The translations under genes and the position numbers were made by a program. Shown piece by piece: positions 15,601-24,467 of a DNA stretch of 53,834 bases (within the stretch, counting starts at the first letter, position 1; every line of letters begins with the position of its first letter). This stretch comes from Rhizobium sp. CF122 (lineage in GTDB: Bacteria; Pseudomonadota; Alphaproteobacteria; Rhizobiales; Rhizobiaceae): contig NZ_AKKA01000086.1 in the NCBI RefSeq assembly GCF_000282035.1, positions 1 through 53,834 of the forward strand, given 5' to 3'. Below the pieces are notes generated by a model, which did not search any database, was not told the DNA's origin, and saw only the letters and a program-made list of their open reading frames with translations.

Positions 15601-16545
15601 TTACAGGCTCTGCGGCTCTTTGGCCGCACCGGGCAATTGAGCGCCCGAAAGCTGGGCGTAGAGGCGCGCGAGCGAGGAATCGTCGTCACGCCCCATGCCG
15701 GCACCCGCAGCGGCCAGATACATCTGCAGGGCCGCGGCCGCCAGCGGCACCGGATAACGCTCGGAGCGGGCCATGTCCTGGACGATGCCGAGGTCCTTGA
15801 CGAAAATCTCGATGCTGCTTAGCGGCGTATAGTCTCCCGCCAGCACATGCGGCACGCGGTTTTCGAACATCCAGGAATTGCCGGCCGAAGCCGTGATCAC
15901 CTCGTAGACCTTGTTAAGATCGAGACCCTGCCTGGCGGCGAAGGTTATCGCTTCGCAGGCGGCCGCGATATGCACGCCGGCGAGAAGCTGGTTGATCATC
16001 TTGAAGGCAGCACCCGTTCCGGCCGCGTCGCCGAGTTCGTAGACCTTGCCGGCCATGGCGTCGAGACCGGGGCGGGCTGCTTCGAACGCCTGCATGGAGC
16101 CGGATGCCATGATCGTCAGGGCGCCGCTGGCCGCCTTGGCGGCACCACCCGAAATCGGCGCATCGAGATAATTGTGCCCAAGCGCCTCCGTCCGTTGCGA
16201 CAGGTCGCGTGCGACGGCCGGATCCATGGTCGCCGAGGAGACGAAGACGGCACCGGGCTTCATCGTCTTCGCGACGCCTTCGGGGCCGAACAGGACGGCC
16301 TCGGTCTGCGCGCCGTTGACGACGACTGAAACAACGATATCGGCACCTTCTGCCGCGCCGGCGGGCGTGGCCGCGCCGCGGCCACCCTCGGCGACGAAGC
16401 GATCCACCGCCGCAGGCGTGATGTCGTAGCCGACGACGTCGAGACCTGCGCGTTTCATCGATCGGGCCATTCCAAGCCCCATGGAACCCAGACCTATGAC
16501 GGCCGCGACAACGGCGGGGCCTGGGTTTTCAGCAAGCGGTGACAT
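15601..16545 (-). CDS. ltnD: L-Threonate dehydrogenase LtnD
   Basis: An NAD-dependent dehydrogenase of the 3-hydroxyisobutyrate dehydrogenase superfamily, expected to oxidise C2 of L-threonate to 2-oxo-tetronate. In 314 residues it has the Rossmann motif AVIGLGSMGLGMARSM near the N-terminus, the substrate loop DAPISGGAAKAASGALTIMA, and the catalytic-lysine region GTGAAFKMINQLLAG. The C-terminal helical domain is complete. It lies between the MFS gene and otnI in one operon. Related enzymes act on D-glycerate or 3-hydroxyisobutyrate; the otn context supports the threonate assignment. Confidence 0.88.
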   Translation of the reverse strand: MSPLAENPGPAVVAAVIGLGSMGLGMARSMKRAGLDVVGYDITPAAVDRFVAEGGRGAATPAGAAEGADIVVSVVVNGAQTEAVLFGPEGVAKTMKPGAVFVSSATMDPAVARDLSQRTEALGHNYLDAPISGGAAKAASGALTIMASGSMQAFEAARPGLDAMAGKVYELGDAAGTGAAFKMINQLLAGVHIAAACEAITFAARQGLDLNKVYEVITASAGNSWMFENRVPHVLAGDYTPLSSIEIFVKDLGIVQDMARSERYPVPLAAAALQMYLAAAGAGMGRDDDSSLARLYAQLSGAQLPGAAKEPQSL

Positions 16546-16614
16546 GACGATGTTCTCCAGTCTTGTAAGGGAAAAGCTGCCCCTCCGGATGCGGCCACCC
16601 GGAGGGGTCGATAT

Positions 16615-17931
16615 CTAGCGATTGACGGTTTGCGCAGGCACCGTCAGCACGGCCAGCGAACCGATGATCAGCGCTGCTGCCAGTAAATACATGCCAGCGC
16701 TGTTGGTGCCGGTGAGGTCCTTCAGATAGCCAACCAGAAACGGCCCGAGGAACCCGGCGAGATTGCCGACCGAGTTGATCCAGGCAATACCGGCCGCAGC
16801 CCCCGTTCCAGCAAGAAAGGCGGTCGGAAGCGACCAGAAGAGTGGCGCGCAGCTGATGGCGCCTGCAGCGGCCAGCGAGAGGCAGACGATTGCGACCGTC
16901 GTGCTTGTCGCCGAAGTCGCCGCGACAAAGCCGCCAGCGGCGATGAGCGCGGGAATGACGAGGTGCCACCGGCGTTCGCGCAGCCGGTCGGCGGAGCGAC
17001 CGAGCGCCAGCATGGCGACGAAGGTGCAGATATAGGGGATCGCAGAGATCAGTCCGATGTTCAGGTTTCCGGTGACGCCCGAGGCCTTGACGATGGTCGG
17101 CATCCAGAAATTCAGGCCGTATTGCCCGAGCACGAAGCAGAAATAGATCAGGCACATCAGCCAGACGCGGCGGTCCGTCAGGGTTCCGGCAATGCTGTGC
17201 GGGCTTGCGACCTTGGCCTTGTTCTCCGCCTCGATATTCGTCGTCAGCACCTGCTTTTCCTCATCGCTCAGCCATCTCGCGTCACCGATCTTATCATCAA
17301 GGTAGAAGAACGTGGCGACGCCGAAAAGGAGGGCTGGAATGGCCTCGATGAGGAACATCCACTGCCAGCCGGAAAGGCCGTGCGTACCGTGGAAACTGTC
17401 CATCAAGAGGCCCGAAAGCGGATTGCCGAAAATGGCGGATATCGGGATCGCTGACATGAACGTCGTGATGATCCTGGCGCGGCGATGGGCCGGATACCAG
17501 GCGGTCAGATAGAGAATGATACCAGGGAAAAATCCGGCTTCCGCAACGCCCAGCAGGAAACGCAGGACATAGAAGACGGTTTCCGACGAGGTGAACATGA
17601 AGGCGGCGGAAATGATGCCCCAGGTCACCATGATGCGGGCGATCCACACCCGCGCGCCGACCTTGTTCATGATGATGTTGCTCGGCACTTCGAACAGAAA
17701 ATAGCCGATGAAGAAAATGCCTGCGCCGACGCCGTATGCGGCTTCCGACAGGCCGAGCTCGCTCGACATCTGCAGCTTGGCGAAACCGACATTGACGCGG
17801 TCGAGATAAGCGACCACGTAGCACAGCATCAAAAAGGGCACGATGCGCCAGAATACCTTGCCATAGGCACGGTCTTCCACCGCCTGTGCGGCGTACACGC
17901 CATCGACTGGCGCCTGCGTCTGCAGCGTCAT
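16615..17931 (-). CDS. MFS permease, probable tetronate importer
   Basis: A 438-residue transporter of the anion:cation symporter (ACS) branch of the major facilitator superfamily, which takes up sugar acids such as tartrate, glucarate and hydroxyphenylacetate. ATG 17931 follows GGAGGAGAAAATC. Twelve spans are predicted. The ACS-type opening FWRIVPFLMLCYVVAYLDRV N and the cytoplasmic loop after span 2 are present. It is the first gene of the leftward tetronate operon, directly after three LacI operator copies, so it should be the most tightly controlled. Threonate or erythronate is the likely substrate by context, not by proof. Confidence 0.85.
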   Translation of the reverse strand: MTLQTQAPVDGVYAAQAVEDRAYGKVFWRIVPFLMLCYVVAYLDRVNVGFAKLQMSSELGLSEAAYGVGAGIFFIGYFLFEVPSNIIMNKVGARVWIARIMVTWGIISAAFMFTSSETVFYVLRFLLGVAEAGFFPGIILYLTAWYPAHRRARIITTFMSAIPISAIFGNPLSGLLMDSFHGTHGLSGWQWMFLIEAIPALLFGVATFFYLDDKIGDARWLSDEEKQVLTTNIEAENKAKVASPHSIAGTLTDRRVWLMCLIYFCFVLGQYGLNFWMPTIVKASGVTGNLNIGLISAIPYICTFVAMLALGRSADRLRERRWHLVIPALIAAGGFVAATSATSTTVAIVCLSLAAAGAISCAPLFWSLPTAFLAGTGAAAGIAWINSVGNLAGFLGPFLVGYLKDLTGTNSAGMYLLAAALIIGSLAVLTVPAQTVNR

Positions 17932-17994
17932 GATTTTCTCCTCCAATTGTTGCCGCGGTCTCAGTCGGTCCTCCCGCGGCACGCCAAGCCACTT

Positions 17995-18064
17995 TTGGCA
18001 GCGCTGCCATTTTCATTAATCCATTTTGGCAGCGCTGCCAATACAAAATTGGTAGCGCTGCCAA
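17995..18064. promoter_or_regulatory. Three LacI-type operators in divergent promoter region
   Basis: Three copies of one palindrome occur: TGGCAGCGCTGCCA at 17996-18009, TTGGCAGCGCTGCCAA at 18026-18041 and TTGGTAGCGCTGCCAA at 18049-18064. The central GCGCTGCC half is the same in all, and only the third copy departs at one base. Centres are 31 and 23 bp apart. They sit between the start of the MFS gene and the LacI gene, so binding by that LacI protein could repress both directions. The central CG step is typical of LacI/GalR-family operators. Confidence 0.9.
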
Positions 18065-18107
18065 AAAAATCTTGCTTCTTGGCGGCAGCGGTGAAAAATG
18101 GGTGCCG

Positions 18108-19172
18108 ATGGATCATCGCGCGGGCATGCCCGCTGACGAGGAAGTCGTCGCAGAGCTGGGTTCAAAAGTGACCATGGAATTCAAACATCAGGCGACGGTG
18201 ACGCTGGCCGAGGTCGCCGAAGCAGCCGGTGTCGGCGAGAGCACGGTGTCGCGCGTACTGCGCAACCACGGCTCGTTTTCCGGCAAGACGCGGGACCGGG
18301 TGATGGCTGCGGTCGAGCGGCTCGGCTATGTGCCGAACCGGATTGCGGGAACGCTGGCTTCGACCGGTTCGCGTCTTGTCGCCTTCGTCATTCCCTCATT
18401 GTCCAACATCGTCTTTCCCGATGTGCTGCGAGGCGCCAGCGCCGTCCTGGAGGAAAACCGGTATCAGGCAGTTTTCTCCGTCACTGATTATGATCCCGAG
18501 AAGGAAGAAGCGCTCGCCGCCGCGATGCTCGCCTGGCGGCCGGCTGCGGTCATGCTGGCAGGATACGAGCACACCGAGGGCACGGTAAAGATGCTGCGCG
18601 CGAGCGGTTGCCGGATCGTGGAACTGCTCGATGTGGACGGCGATGCTCTCGACATTTCGGTCGGTTTCTCGAACCGCGCGGCCGGACGCGACAGTGCCGC
18701 CTTCCTGCTCAAGCGGGGCTATCGCCGGATCGGCTATGTCGGTCACGACCTGAACCGCGATACCCGCGCCGGCAAGCGGTTTTCCGGCTTTTGCGAAACG
18801 CTCGGCGCGCATGACGCGCCGCTCGCCGACCACGAAATTCTGGCTGGAGCATCATCGGTGGAGAACGGCAGGCTGGGGCTGGAGCAGTTGCTCGCCCGCA
18901 CGCCCGGTCTCGAAGCAGTCTATTTCTCGAATGATGACATGGCGCTCGGCGGTTATTTTCACTGTCTGGCGCGGGGGATTTCGATCCCCTCGCAGCTTGC
19001 CATTTTCGGCTACAACGGCCTCGATATCGGCCGGGCGACGCCGCAGCCGCTGTCGACCATCCGCACGCCGCGCGTGGCGACGGGACAGATGGCAGCGCAG
19101 CTCGTCGTCGCCAACGCGCCACCCCAGGTCGTCGATCTCGGTTTCGAGCTGATCGAAGGGGCAACCGCCTGA
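18108..19172 (+). CDS. LacI-family regulator of tetronate genes
   Basis: A LacI/GalR-type repressor. The helix-turn-helix and hinge region are TLAEVAEAAGVGESTVSRVL, RNHGSFSGKTRDRVMAAVER and LGYVPNRIAGTLAS, followed by a periplasmic-binding-protein-like effector domain of about 280 residues (RLVAFVIPSLSNIVFPDVLR and the late AIFGYNGLDIG segment). The start is uncertain: ATG 18108, ATG 18126 and ATG 18174 all precede the HTH, none with a strong ribosome-binding site. The gene begins just after three matching palindromes and is followed 16 bp later by otnC. It probably represses both operons until a tetronate-pathway compound binds. Confidence 0.9.
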   Translation: MDHRAGMPADEEVVAELGSKVTMEFKHQATVTLAEVAEAAGVGESTVSRVLRNHGSFSGKTRDRVMAAVERLGYVPNRIAGTLASTGSRLVAFVIPSLSNIVFPDVLRGASAVLEENRYQAVFSVTDYDPEKEEALAAAMLAWRPAAVMLAGYEHTEGTVKMLRASGCRIVELLDVDGDALDISVGFSNRAAGRDSAAFLLKRGYRRIGYVGHDLNRDTRAGKRFSGFCETLGAHDAPLADHEILAGASSVENGRLGLEQLLARTPGLEAVYFSNDDMALGGYFHCLARGISIPSQLAIFGYNGLDIGRATPQPLSTIRTPRVATGQMAAQLVVANAPPQVVDLGFELIEGATA

Positions 19173-19188
19173 TTGAGGAGGAACTGTC

Positions 19189-19857
19189 ATGTCCGACACG
19201 CGCCTGCGTGAGGAAATCTGCCGCTACGGCCGCTCGCTGTTCGAGCGCGGGCTGACGCCCGGTTCGTCCGGCAATATTTCGTTGCGGCTGGAGGATGGCG
19301 GCTGGCTCGTCACGCCGACAAACGCCTCGCTCGGCTTCCTCGATCCGGCCCGCATCTCAAGGCTGGATGCCGAAGGCCGGCATCTTGCCGGCGACAAGCC
19401 GACCAAGGAAATCCCGCTTCACACGGCACTTTACGCTACGCGCGGCAGCGCCCGCGCCATCGTCCATCTTCACTCCACCCACGCGGTGGCGCTGACCATG
19501 CTGCCGGAGATCGATCCGCGCGCCGCCCTGCCGCCGATGACCCCCTACTATCTCATGCGCGCTGGCGAGACGGCGCTCGTTCCCTACTATCGTCCCGGCG
19601 ATCCGGCGGTGGCCGACGCAATCCGCGGGCTGGCGGGCAAATATTCGTCAGTGCTTCTGGCCAATCACGGACCGGTCGTCGCCGGCGACAGCCTGGAGGC
19701 GGCGGTATTCGCTACCGAGGAGCTGGAGGAGACGGCGAAGCTCTATCTGTTGCTGCGCAATCTCAACCCCCGCTACCTCAGCCCGGCGCAAGTGGCCGAT
19801 CTTACCAAGACCTTCGGCCTCGACCTGCCGTCGCATCACGACCACGACCACGATTGA
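19189..19857 (+). CDS. otnC: 3-Oxo-tetronate 4-phosphate decarboxylase OtnC
   Basis: A class II aldolase/adducin-fold enzyme expected to decarboxylate 3-oxo-tetronate 4-phosphate to dihydroxyacetone phosphate. In 222 residues it has the phosphate-binding GLTPGSSGNISLRL, the acidic residue in DKPTKEIPLHTALYA, and the metal ligands in IVHLHSTHAVAL and LLANHGPVVAGD. GAGGAGG precedes ATG 19189. The C-terminus is a His/Asp-rich tail (SHHDHDHD) that might bind metal. It is co-transcribed with the LacI regulator and is separated by transcription direction from otnK and otnI, whose product it uses. Confidence 0.9.
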   Translation: MSDTRLREEICRYGRSLFERGLTPGSSGNISLRLEDGGWLVTPTNASLGFLDPARISRLDAEGRHLAGDKPTKEIPLHTALYATRGSARAIVHLHSTHAVALTMLPEIDPRAALPPMTPYYLMRAGETALVPYYRPGDPAVADAIRGLAGKYSSVLLANHGPVVAGDSLEAAVFATEELEETAKLYLLLRNLNPRYLSPAQVADLTKTFGLDLPSHHDHDHD

Positions 19858-19881
19858 ATACGTGATCGGACTTCAAGGTGT

Positions 19882-20787
19882 TCATTCCTTCACCGCCCCG
19901 GTCATGGACGAGACGTAATAGTCGACGAAGAAGGAATAGAGGATCACCACCGGCAGCGAGCCGAACAGCGCACCCGCCATCAACGCTCCCCACTCGAACA
20001 CGTCGCCGCGGACAAGTTCCGTCAGCACACCGACGGGCACGGTCTTGTTTTCCGAAGACTGGATGAAAGTCAGCGCATAGATGAACTCGTTCCAGGACAG
20101 CGTGAACGCAAAGATACCCGCCGATATCAGTCCGGGGACGGCAAGCGGCAGGATGATCTTGATCAGAATCTGCCAGCGTGTCGCGCCATCCACCAGCGCG
20201 CTCTCCTCGAGCTCGAACGGGATCGACCTGAAATAGCCCATCAGCAGCCACGTGCAGAAGGGAATGAGGAAGGTCGGATAGGTAAAGATCAGCGCCAACT
20301 TGGTGTCGTAGATGCCGAACTTGAAGACGATGAAGGCGAGCGGAATGAAAAGGATCGAGGGCGGCACGAGGTAGGCGAGAAAGATCATCAGCCCCACCGG
20401 CCGCGAGCCCGAATACCGCACCCGCTCGATCGCGTAGGCCGCAAAGACCGAAGCTGCGAGCGACAGAAACGTCGCGCAGGTCGCAACCAGCATCGTGTTC
20501 CACAGCCAGCCCGGATAGGAGGTCTCAAACAGCAGGTACTTGATATGATCGAGCGTCGGGCCAACCACCCAGAAGGGGCTGTAGTTCGTATAGTCGGTCA
20601 GCTGCGAATTTGGCTTTATCGCCGTGATCGCCATCCAGTAGAACGGAAAGAGCAGCACGAAGACGAATACCGCCATCGGCAGATAAACCATCACGATCCG
20701 GCGCGGCAGGCGATTGAGATAGCTCATTCCTTGTACGTCATCGGTCAAAACGGCGTCTTCGGATTTAACGGTCGTGGCCATTGTCAT
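19882..20787 (-). CDS. Sugar-type ABC permease (MalG-like)
   Basis: The second permease subunit of a carbohydrate-uptake-1 ABC importer (301 residues). ATG 20787 follows GGGGGAG. Six spans are predicted, and the ATPase-coupling EAA loop reads ELEESALVDGATRWQILIKI, then ILPLAVPGL. The long first periplasmic loop is typical of MalG types. It ends 24 bp from the convergent otnC and starts 10 bp after its partner permease. Context suggests import of a tetronate, four-carbon polyol or related sugar. Confidence 0.9.
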   Translation of the reverse strand: MTMATTVKSEDAVLTDDVQGMSYLNRLPRRIVMVYLPMAVFVFVLLFPFYWMAITAIKPNSQLTDYTNYSPFWVVGPTLDHIKYLLFETSYPGWLWNTMLVATCATFLSLAASVFAAYAIERVRYSGSRPVGLMIFLAYLVPPSILFIPLAFIVFKFGIYDTKLALIFTYPTFLIPFCTWLLMGYFRSIPFELEESALVDGATRWQILIKIILPLAVPGLISAGIFAFTLSWNEFIYALTFIQSSENKTVPVGVLTELVRGDVFEWGALMAGALFGSLPVVILYSFFVDYYVSSMTGAVKE

Positions 20788-20797
20788 TCTCCCCCAA

Positions 20798-21730
20798 TCA
20801 ATCCTGGCCGCCCTGCTGCCATTTGCGGCGTTGCAGGCCGAAGAAGCTGAACATGATAGCGGCAAGCAGGAAGGGGATCATCGCCACGGCGATCGCCGCC
20901 CCCTCGCCCAACTGTCCGCCGGGAATGCCGCGCTGGAAGGACAGCGTCGCCATCAGATGCGTCGCATTCACCGGCCCACCCTTGGTGAGAACGTAGATGA
21001 GCTGGAAATCGGTAAAGGTGAACAGCACCGAGAAGGTCATGACGACGGCAATGATCGGCGTCAGCATCGGCAGCGTGACGTAGCGGAAGCGCTGCCAGCT
21101 TGTCGCGCCGTCCAGCGATGCCGCCTCCTGCAGTGAAGCGGGAATGGTCTGCAAGCCGGCGAGCAGCGAAATGGCGACGAAGGGAATGCCGCGCCAGACA
21201 TTGGCTGCGATCACCGAGGCCCGGGCATTCGTCGGATCGCCGAGGAAGTTGATCGGGCTGTCGATCACGCCGAGCTGCATCAGCGACCAGGAGATGATCG
21301 AGAATTGCGCATCGTAGATCCACCAGAAGGCCAGCGCCGAAAGCACCGTCGGAACGACCCAGGGCAAGAGCACGATCGCCCGGAAGAAGGATTTGAACGG
21401 CAGGTTCTCGTTCAACAGCAGCGCCAGCCAGAGCCCGAAGACGAATTTCAGGATCGACGCGACGATCGTGTAGAGAAGCGTGTTGAAGACCGCGAGCCAG
21501 AAGACCGAGTCCTCGGCAAGGAAGATGTAATTTTCCAGCCCGATGAACACTCCGTCACGGCCGATGCGCGTATCGGTGAAGCCGAGCCAGACGCCCAGAC
21601 CAAGCGGATAGGTCAGGAAGCAGACAAGGAAGACGGCGGCCGGCAGCATGAAGAGGAAGCCGATCATATTCCTGTTCTGCATGAGCGAAGCCATCGCCGA
21701 TGGCGGCTTCCTGGACGATACTTTGGGCAT
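20798..21730 (-). CDS. Sugar-type ABC permease (MalF-like)
   Basis: The first permease subunit of the same importer (310 residues). ATG 21730 follows GGGAGAT. It has six spans beginning IGFLFMLPAAVFLVCFLTYP, and the EAA loop SLQEAASLDGATSWQRFRYV followed by TLPMLTPI, matching that of its partner. It stands between the binding-protein gene (94 bp gap) and the MalG-like gene (10 bp gap) in the operon that begins with the GntR gene near 27 kb. Confidence 0.9.
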   Translation of the reverse strand: MPKVSSRKPPSAMASLMQNRNMIGFLFMLPAAVFLVCFLTYPLGLGVWLGFTDTRIGRDGVFIGLENYIFLAEDSVFWLAVFNTLLYTIVASILKFVFGLWLALLLNENLPFKSFFRAIVLLPWVVPTVLSALAFWWIYDAQFSIISWSLMQLGVIDSPINFLGDPTNARASVIAANVWRGIPFVAISLLAGLQTIPASLQEAASLDGATSWQRFRYVTLPMLTPIIAVVMTFSVLFTFTDFQLIYVLTKGGPVNATHLMATLSFQRGIPGGQLGEGAAIAVAMIPFLLAAIMFSFFGLQRRKWQQGGQD

Positions 21731-21824
21731 CGGACATCTCCCGTATGACGAATTTGGGAATGGGGACCGGCGGCAGCATTTCCGCCGATACCCTATCTTC
21801 GCGGCCTTGCGGGCCGCCGCCGGC

Positions 21825-23144
21825 TCAGACCCGGTAGTAGCGGTTTGCTCGGCGCTCAGCCTCGACAATCGCCTCTTCCGGTGTCTTCTGCCCCGTGACG
21901 GCGGTCGCGAACATGTCGACCAGCACATAGTCGGCCATCACACCGGCGGACGCATAGCCGAGCGGCCCGGCATAGCCGTTGGGACGCAGCGTTTCGGAAG
22001 CGCGCGCATAGGGCGCGTGGATCGGGTCGGACGTCCAGACAGGATTGCTGGCGAAGGCCTTGAGCGGCTGGCAGCAATAGGCGCTGGAGCCCGTGATCCA
22101 GGCATTCATCTGGTCGGCCTCCATCATGAACTTGATGTAAGCCTTGGCCGCTTCCGGATATTTCGTGTGGTTGAACAAAAGCAGCGAACTCGTCTGATGC
22201 AGTTCGACGCTCTGGCCGACCGGGCCGACCGGGAAGTTGGTGGTGCGGATATCGGCCGCAAGTTCCGCCGTCGCCGGGTCCTTCTTCGCCGCATAATAGA
22301 GCGAGACGCCGTTGGCCGTCAGCGACACCTGGCCGGCGAGGAAGGCGCGGTTGTTGTTGATGTCGAGCCAGCTCTCGGTGCCCGGAATGAAGGTCTCGTA
22401 CAGCGCCTTGGCATAGTTGATCGCCTTCAGCGTCTCGGGGCTGTTGATGACAACCTTGCCGCTTTCATCGACCATCTTGCCGCCATGGCTCCAGAGCAGC
22501 CAATGGGCATAGTTGTTGCCGTCGCCGACGGCTTTGCCGTGCGGGAACCCGGCGGGCGTTCCCTTGGCCTTCATGGCCTTGCAGAGTTCGAGGAAACCAT
22601 CAGTATCCTTCGGGAATTCGCTGAAGCCGGCCGCCTTCATGTGGCTGTCACGGTAGCAGACGGCGTTGCCGATGGCCGTCAGCGGCATGGCGATGAACTT
22701 GTCGTCGCGCGTCGCATAGCCTTTCACGCCATCGTACCATCCACCATATTTGCCGCCGAGATAGTTGGCGAGCTCGGTCAGATCGACAAGTTTGTCCGGG
22801 TATTGGTGGGCGTCGTCAAACCAGCACATCACCAGATCCGGCCCGGACCCGACATTCGCAGCGACCGCAGCCTTCGGGCGAATGTCCTCCCAGCTTTCCT
22901 TGTCGATGCGGACCGCAACCCCGGTCGCTTCCGTGAATTTTGCGGTATTGGCAAGCCATGCATCCTCATCGCCCTTGACGAAGGGTGTCCAGCGCAGCAG
23001 CCTGAGGCTTGCACCTTCCTCCGGCTTGTAGGCCGGTTCCGCCGCTTGAGCGAAAGACGGACGGATGCCGAAAGGCGAAAGACCGGCCATGCCCGCGATC
23101 GCGGCAGATGCGGTAAGAAAATCACGTCTCTTGAAAGTCATCAT
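21825..23144 (-). CDS. Extracellular sugar-binding protein with Tat signal
   Basis: A family 1 solute-binding protein (439 residues). ATG 23144 follows GGAGGAGC. The N-terminus MMTFKRRDFLTASAAIAGMA has a twin-arginine export motif and ends at an SFAQA cleavage site, so the protein is probably folded before export. The mature part has the usual pattern (GSGPDLVMCWFDDAHQYPDK, INNNRAFLAGQVSLTANG). It is the receptor for the two permeases downstream and the ATPase upstream. The ligand is unknown; tetronates, tetritols or a sugar that yields them fit the context. Confidence 0.9.
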   Translation of the reverse strand: MMTFKRRDFLTASAAIAGMAGLSPFGIRPSFAQAAEPAYKPEEGASLRLLRWTPFVKGDEDAWLANTAKFTEATGVAVRIDKESWEDIRPKAAVAANVGSGPDLVMCWFDDAHQYPDKLVDLTELANYLGGKYGGWYDGVKGYATRDDKFIAMPLTAIGNAVCYRDSHMKAAGFSEFPKDTDGFLELCKAMKAKGTPAGFPHGKAVGDGNNYAHWLLWSHGGKMVDESGKVVINSPETLKAINYAKALYETFIPGTESWLDINNNRAFLAGQVSLTANGVSLYYAAKKDPATAELAADIRTTNFPVGPVGQSVELHQTSSLLLFNHTKYPEAAKAYIKFMMEADQMNAWITGSSAYCCQPLKAFASNPVWTSDPIHAPYARASETLRPNGYAGPLGYASAGVMADYVLVDMFATAVTGQKTPEEAIVEAERRANRYYRV

Positions 23145-23301
23145 GCTCCTCCTTCGTGGCACGGGACATATCCGTACCGGCACCCGCCGTCCCGTTTGGC
23201 GAATGCGGCGGCAATGGCTTCCGGCACGGCCGGAAAAGCCGGCCCCGAAACCGGATGCGCCAGGGCTCCTCTTCCCTCGCGCAGCCGCAAACGGGGCGGT
23301 A

Positions 23302-24369
23302 TCAGTCGGTCAGCCGCGCTCCGGTTTCGGCATCAAACAGGTGAACGTGATTGGCATCGATCGACAAGTGGATTGCCTCTCCCGGCCGCACGTTCACGCG
23401 TTCGCGGAAAATGCAGGTGACGTCCGTTCCGCCGAAGCGCACGATCATCTGCGTTTCGTAGCCGGTGGGCTCGATAACCGCGACACTGGCGGCAAACCCG
23501 TTCGGGTCGAGCGACATATATTCCGGCCGCAGGCCGTAAATGAGATCGCGCCCTCTTCCCGCTAACGGCGGCCGCGCGACGGGCAGCGCCATCCCATCGG
23601 TTGCGATAAAGCTGTTCGGATTTTGTGGATCGAGCCTGCCCTTGATCATGTTCATCGCCGGCGAGCCGATAAAACCGGCGACGAAAAGATTGGCGGGGCT
23701 GTCATAAAGCTCAAGCGGGGAACCGATCTGCTCGACAATGCCGTCATGCATGACGACGATCTTGTCGGCCATCGTCATCGCCTCGATCTGGTCATGCGTG
23801 ACGTAGACGGTCGTCGTCTTCAGCCGCTGGTGCAGTTCCTTGATCTCGGCGCGCATGGCTACGCGCAGTTTCGCATCGAGGTTCGACAGCGGTTCGTCGA
23901 AGAGAAACACCTGCGGATCGCGCACGATCGCCCTGCCCATGGCCACGCGCTGGCGCTGGCCGCCGGAGAGCTGGCGCGGATAGCGGTCAAGCAGCTTTGA
24001 AAGCCCCAAAATTCCCGCCGCGGTGCCAACACGCTTGTCGATCTCGGATTTCGGCGAGCCGTTCAGCATCAGCGAGAAGGCCATATTGTCGGCGACCGTC
24101 ATATGCGGGTAAAGCGCATAGTTCTGGAACACCATGGCGATATCCCGATCCTTGGGCGGCAGGGTGTTGACGACCTTGTCGCCAATGCGGATTTCGCCCG
24201 CCGAAATGTTTTCAAGCCCGGCCAGCATTCGCAGAAGCGTCGATTTCCCGCAGCCCGAGGGGCCGACAAGGATGACGAATTCGCCATCCTCGATTTCGAT
24301 GTTCACGCCCTTGATGACGGGAAAGGCTCCGAATGATTTTCTGACATCGACGAAGTCAACGCCTGCCAT
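23302..24369 (-). CDS. ABC importer ATPase (MalK/UgpC-like)
   Basis: The 355-residue ATPase of the carbohydrate importer. Walker A is GPSGCGKSTLL (about residues 36-46), the Q-loop VFQNYALYPHM, the signature LSGGQRQRVAMGRA, Walker B VFLFDEPLSNLDA and the switch His in VYVTHDQIEAM. A C-terminal OB-fold (TOBE) regulatory region of about 110 residues is complete (ends AETGARLTD). It lies between the SDR and binding-protein genes in the same direction, with gaps of 98 and 157 bp. Confidence 0.92.
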   Translation of the reverse strand: MAGVDFVDVRKSFGAFPVIKGVNIEIEDGEFVILVGPSGCGKSTLLRMLAGLENISAGEIRIGDKVVNTLPPKDRDIAMVFQNYALYPHMTVADNMAFSLMLNGSPKSEIDKRVGTAAGILGLSKLLDRYPRQLSGGQRQRVAMGRAIVRDPQVFLFDEPLSNLDAKLRVAMRAEIKELHQRLKTTTVYVTHDQIEAMTMADKIVVMHDGIVEQIGSPLELYDSPANLFVAGFIGSPAMNMIKGRLDPQNPNSFIATDGMALPVARPPLAGRGRDLIYGLRPEYMSLDPNGFAASVAVIEPTGYETQMIVRFGGTDVTCIFRERVNVRPGEAIHLSIDANHVHLFDAETGARLTD

Positions 24370-24467
24370 ATGCTTTCCTCCCTGTGAGTTTCAACTGAAA
24401 TCGGCGGATTGTCCGGCGGCCTCCTCATGCCGTTCTTGGACCCCGTCCGGTTCCCTTTCGACTGCCC

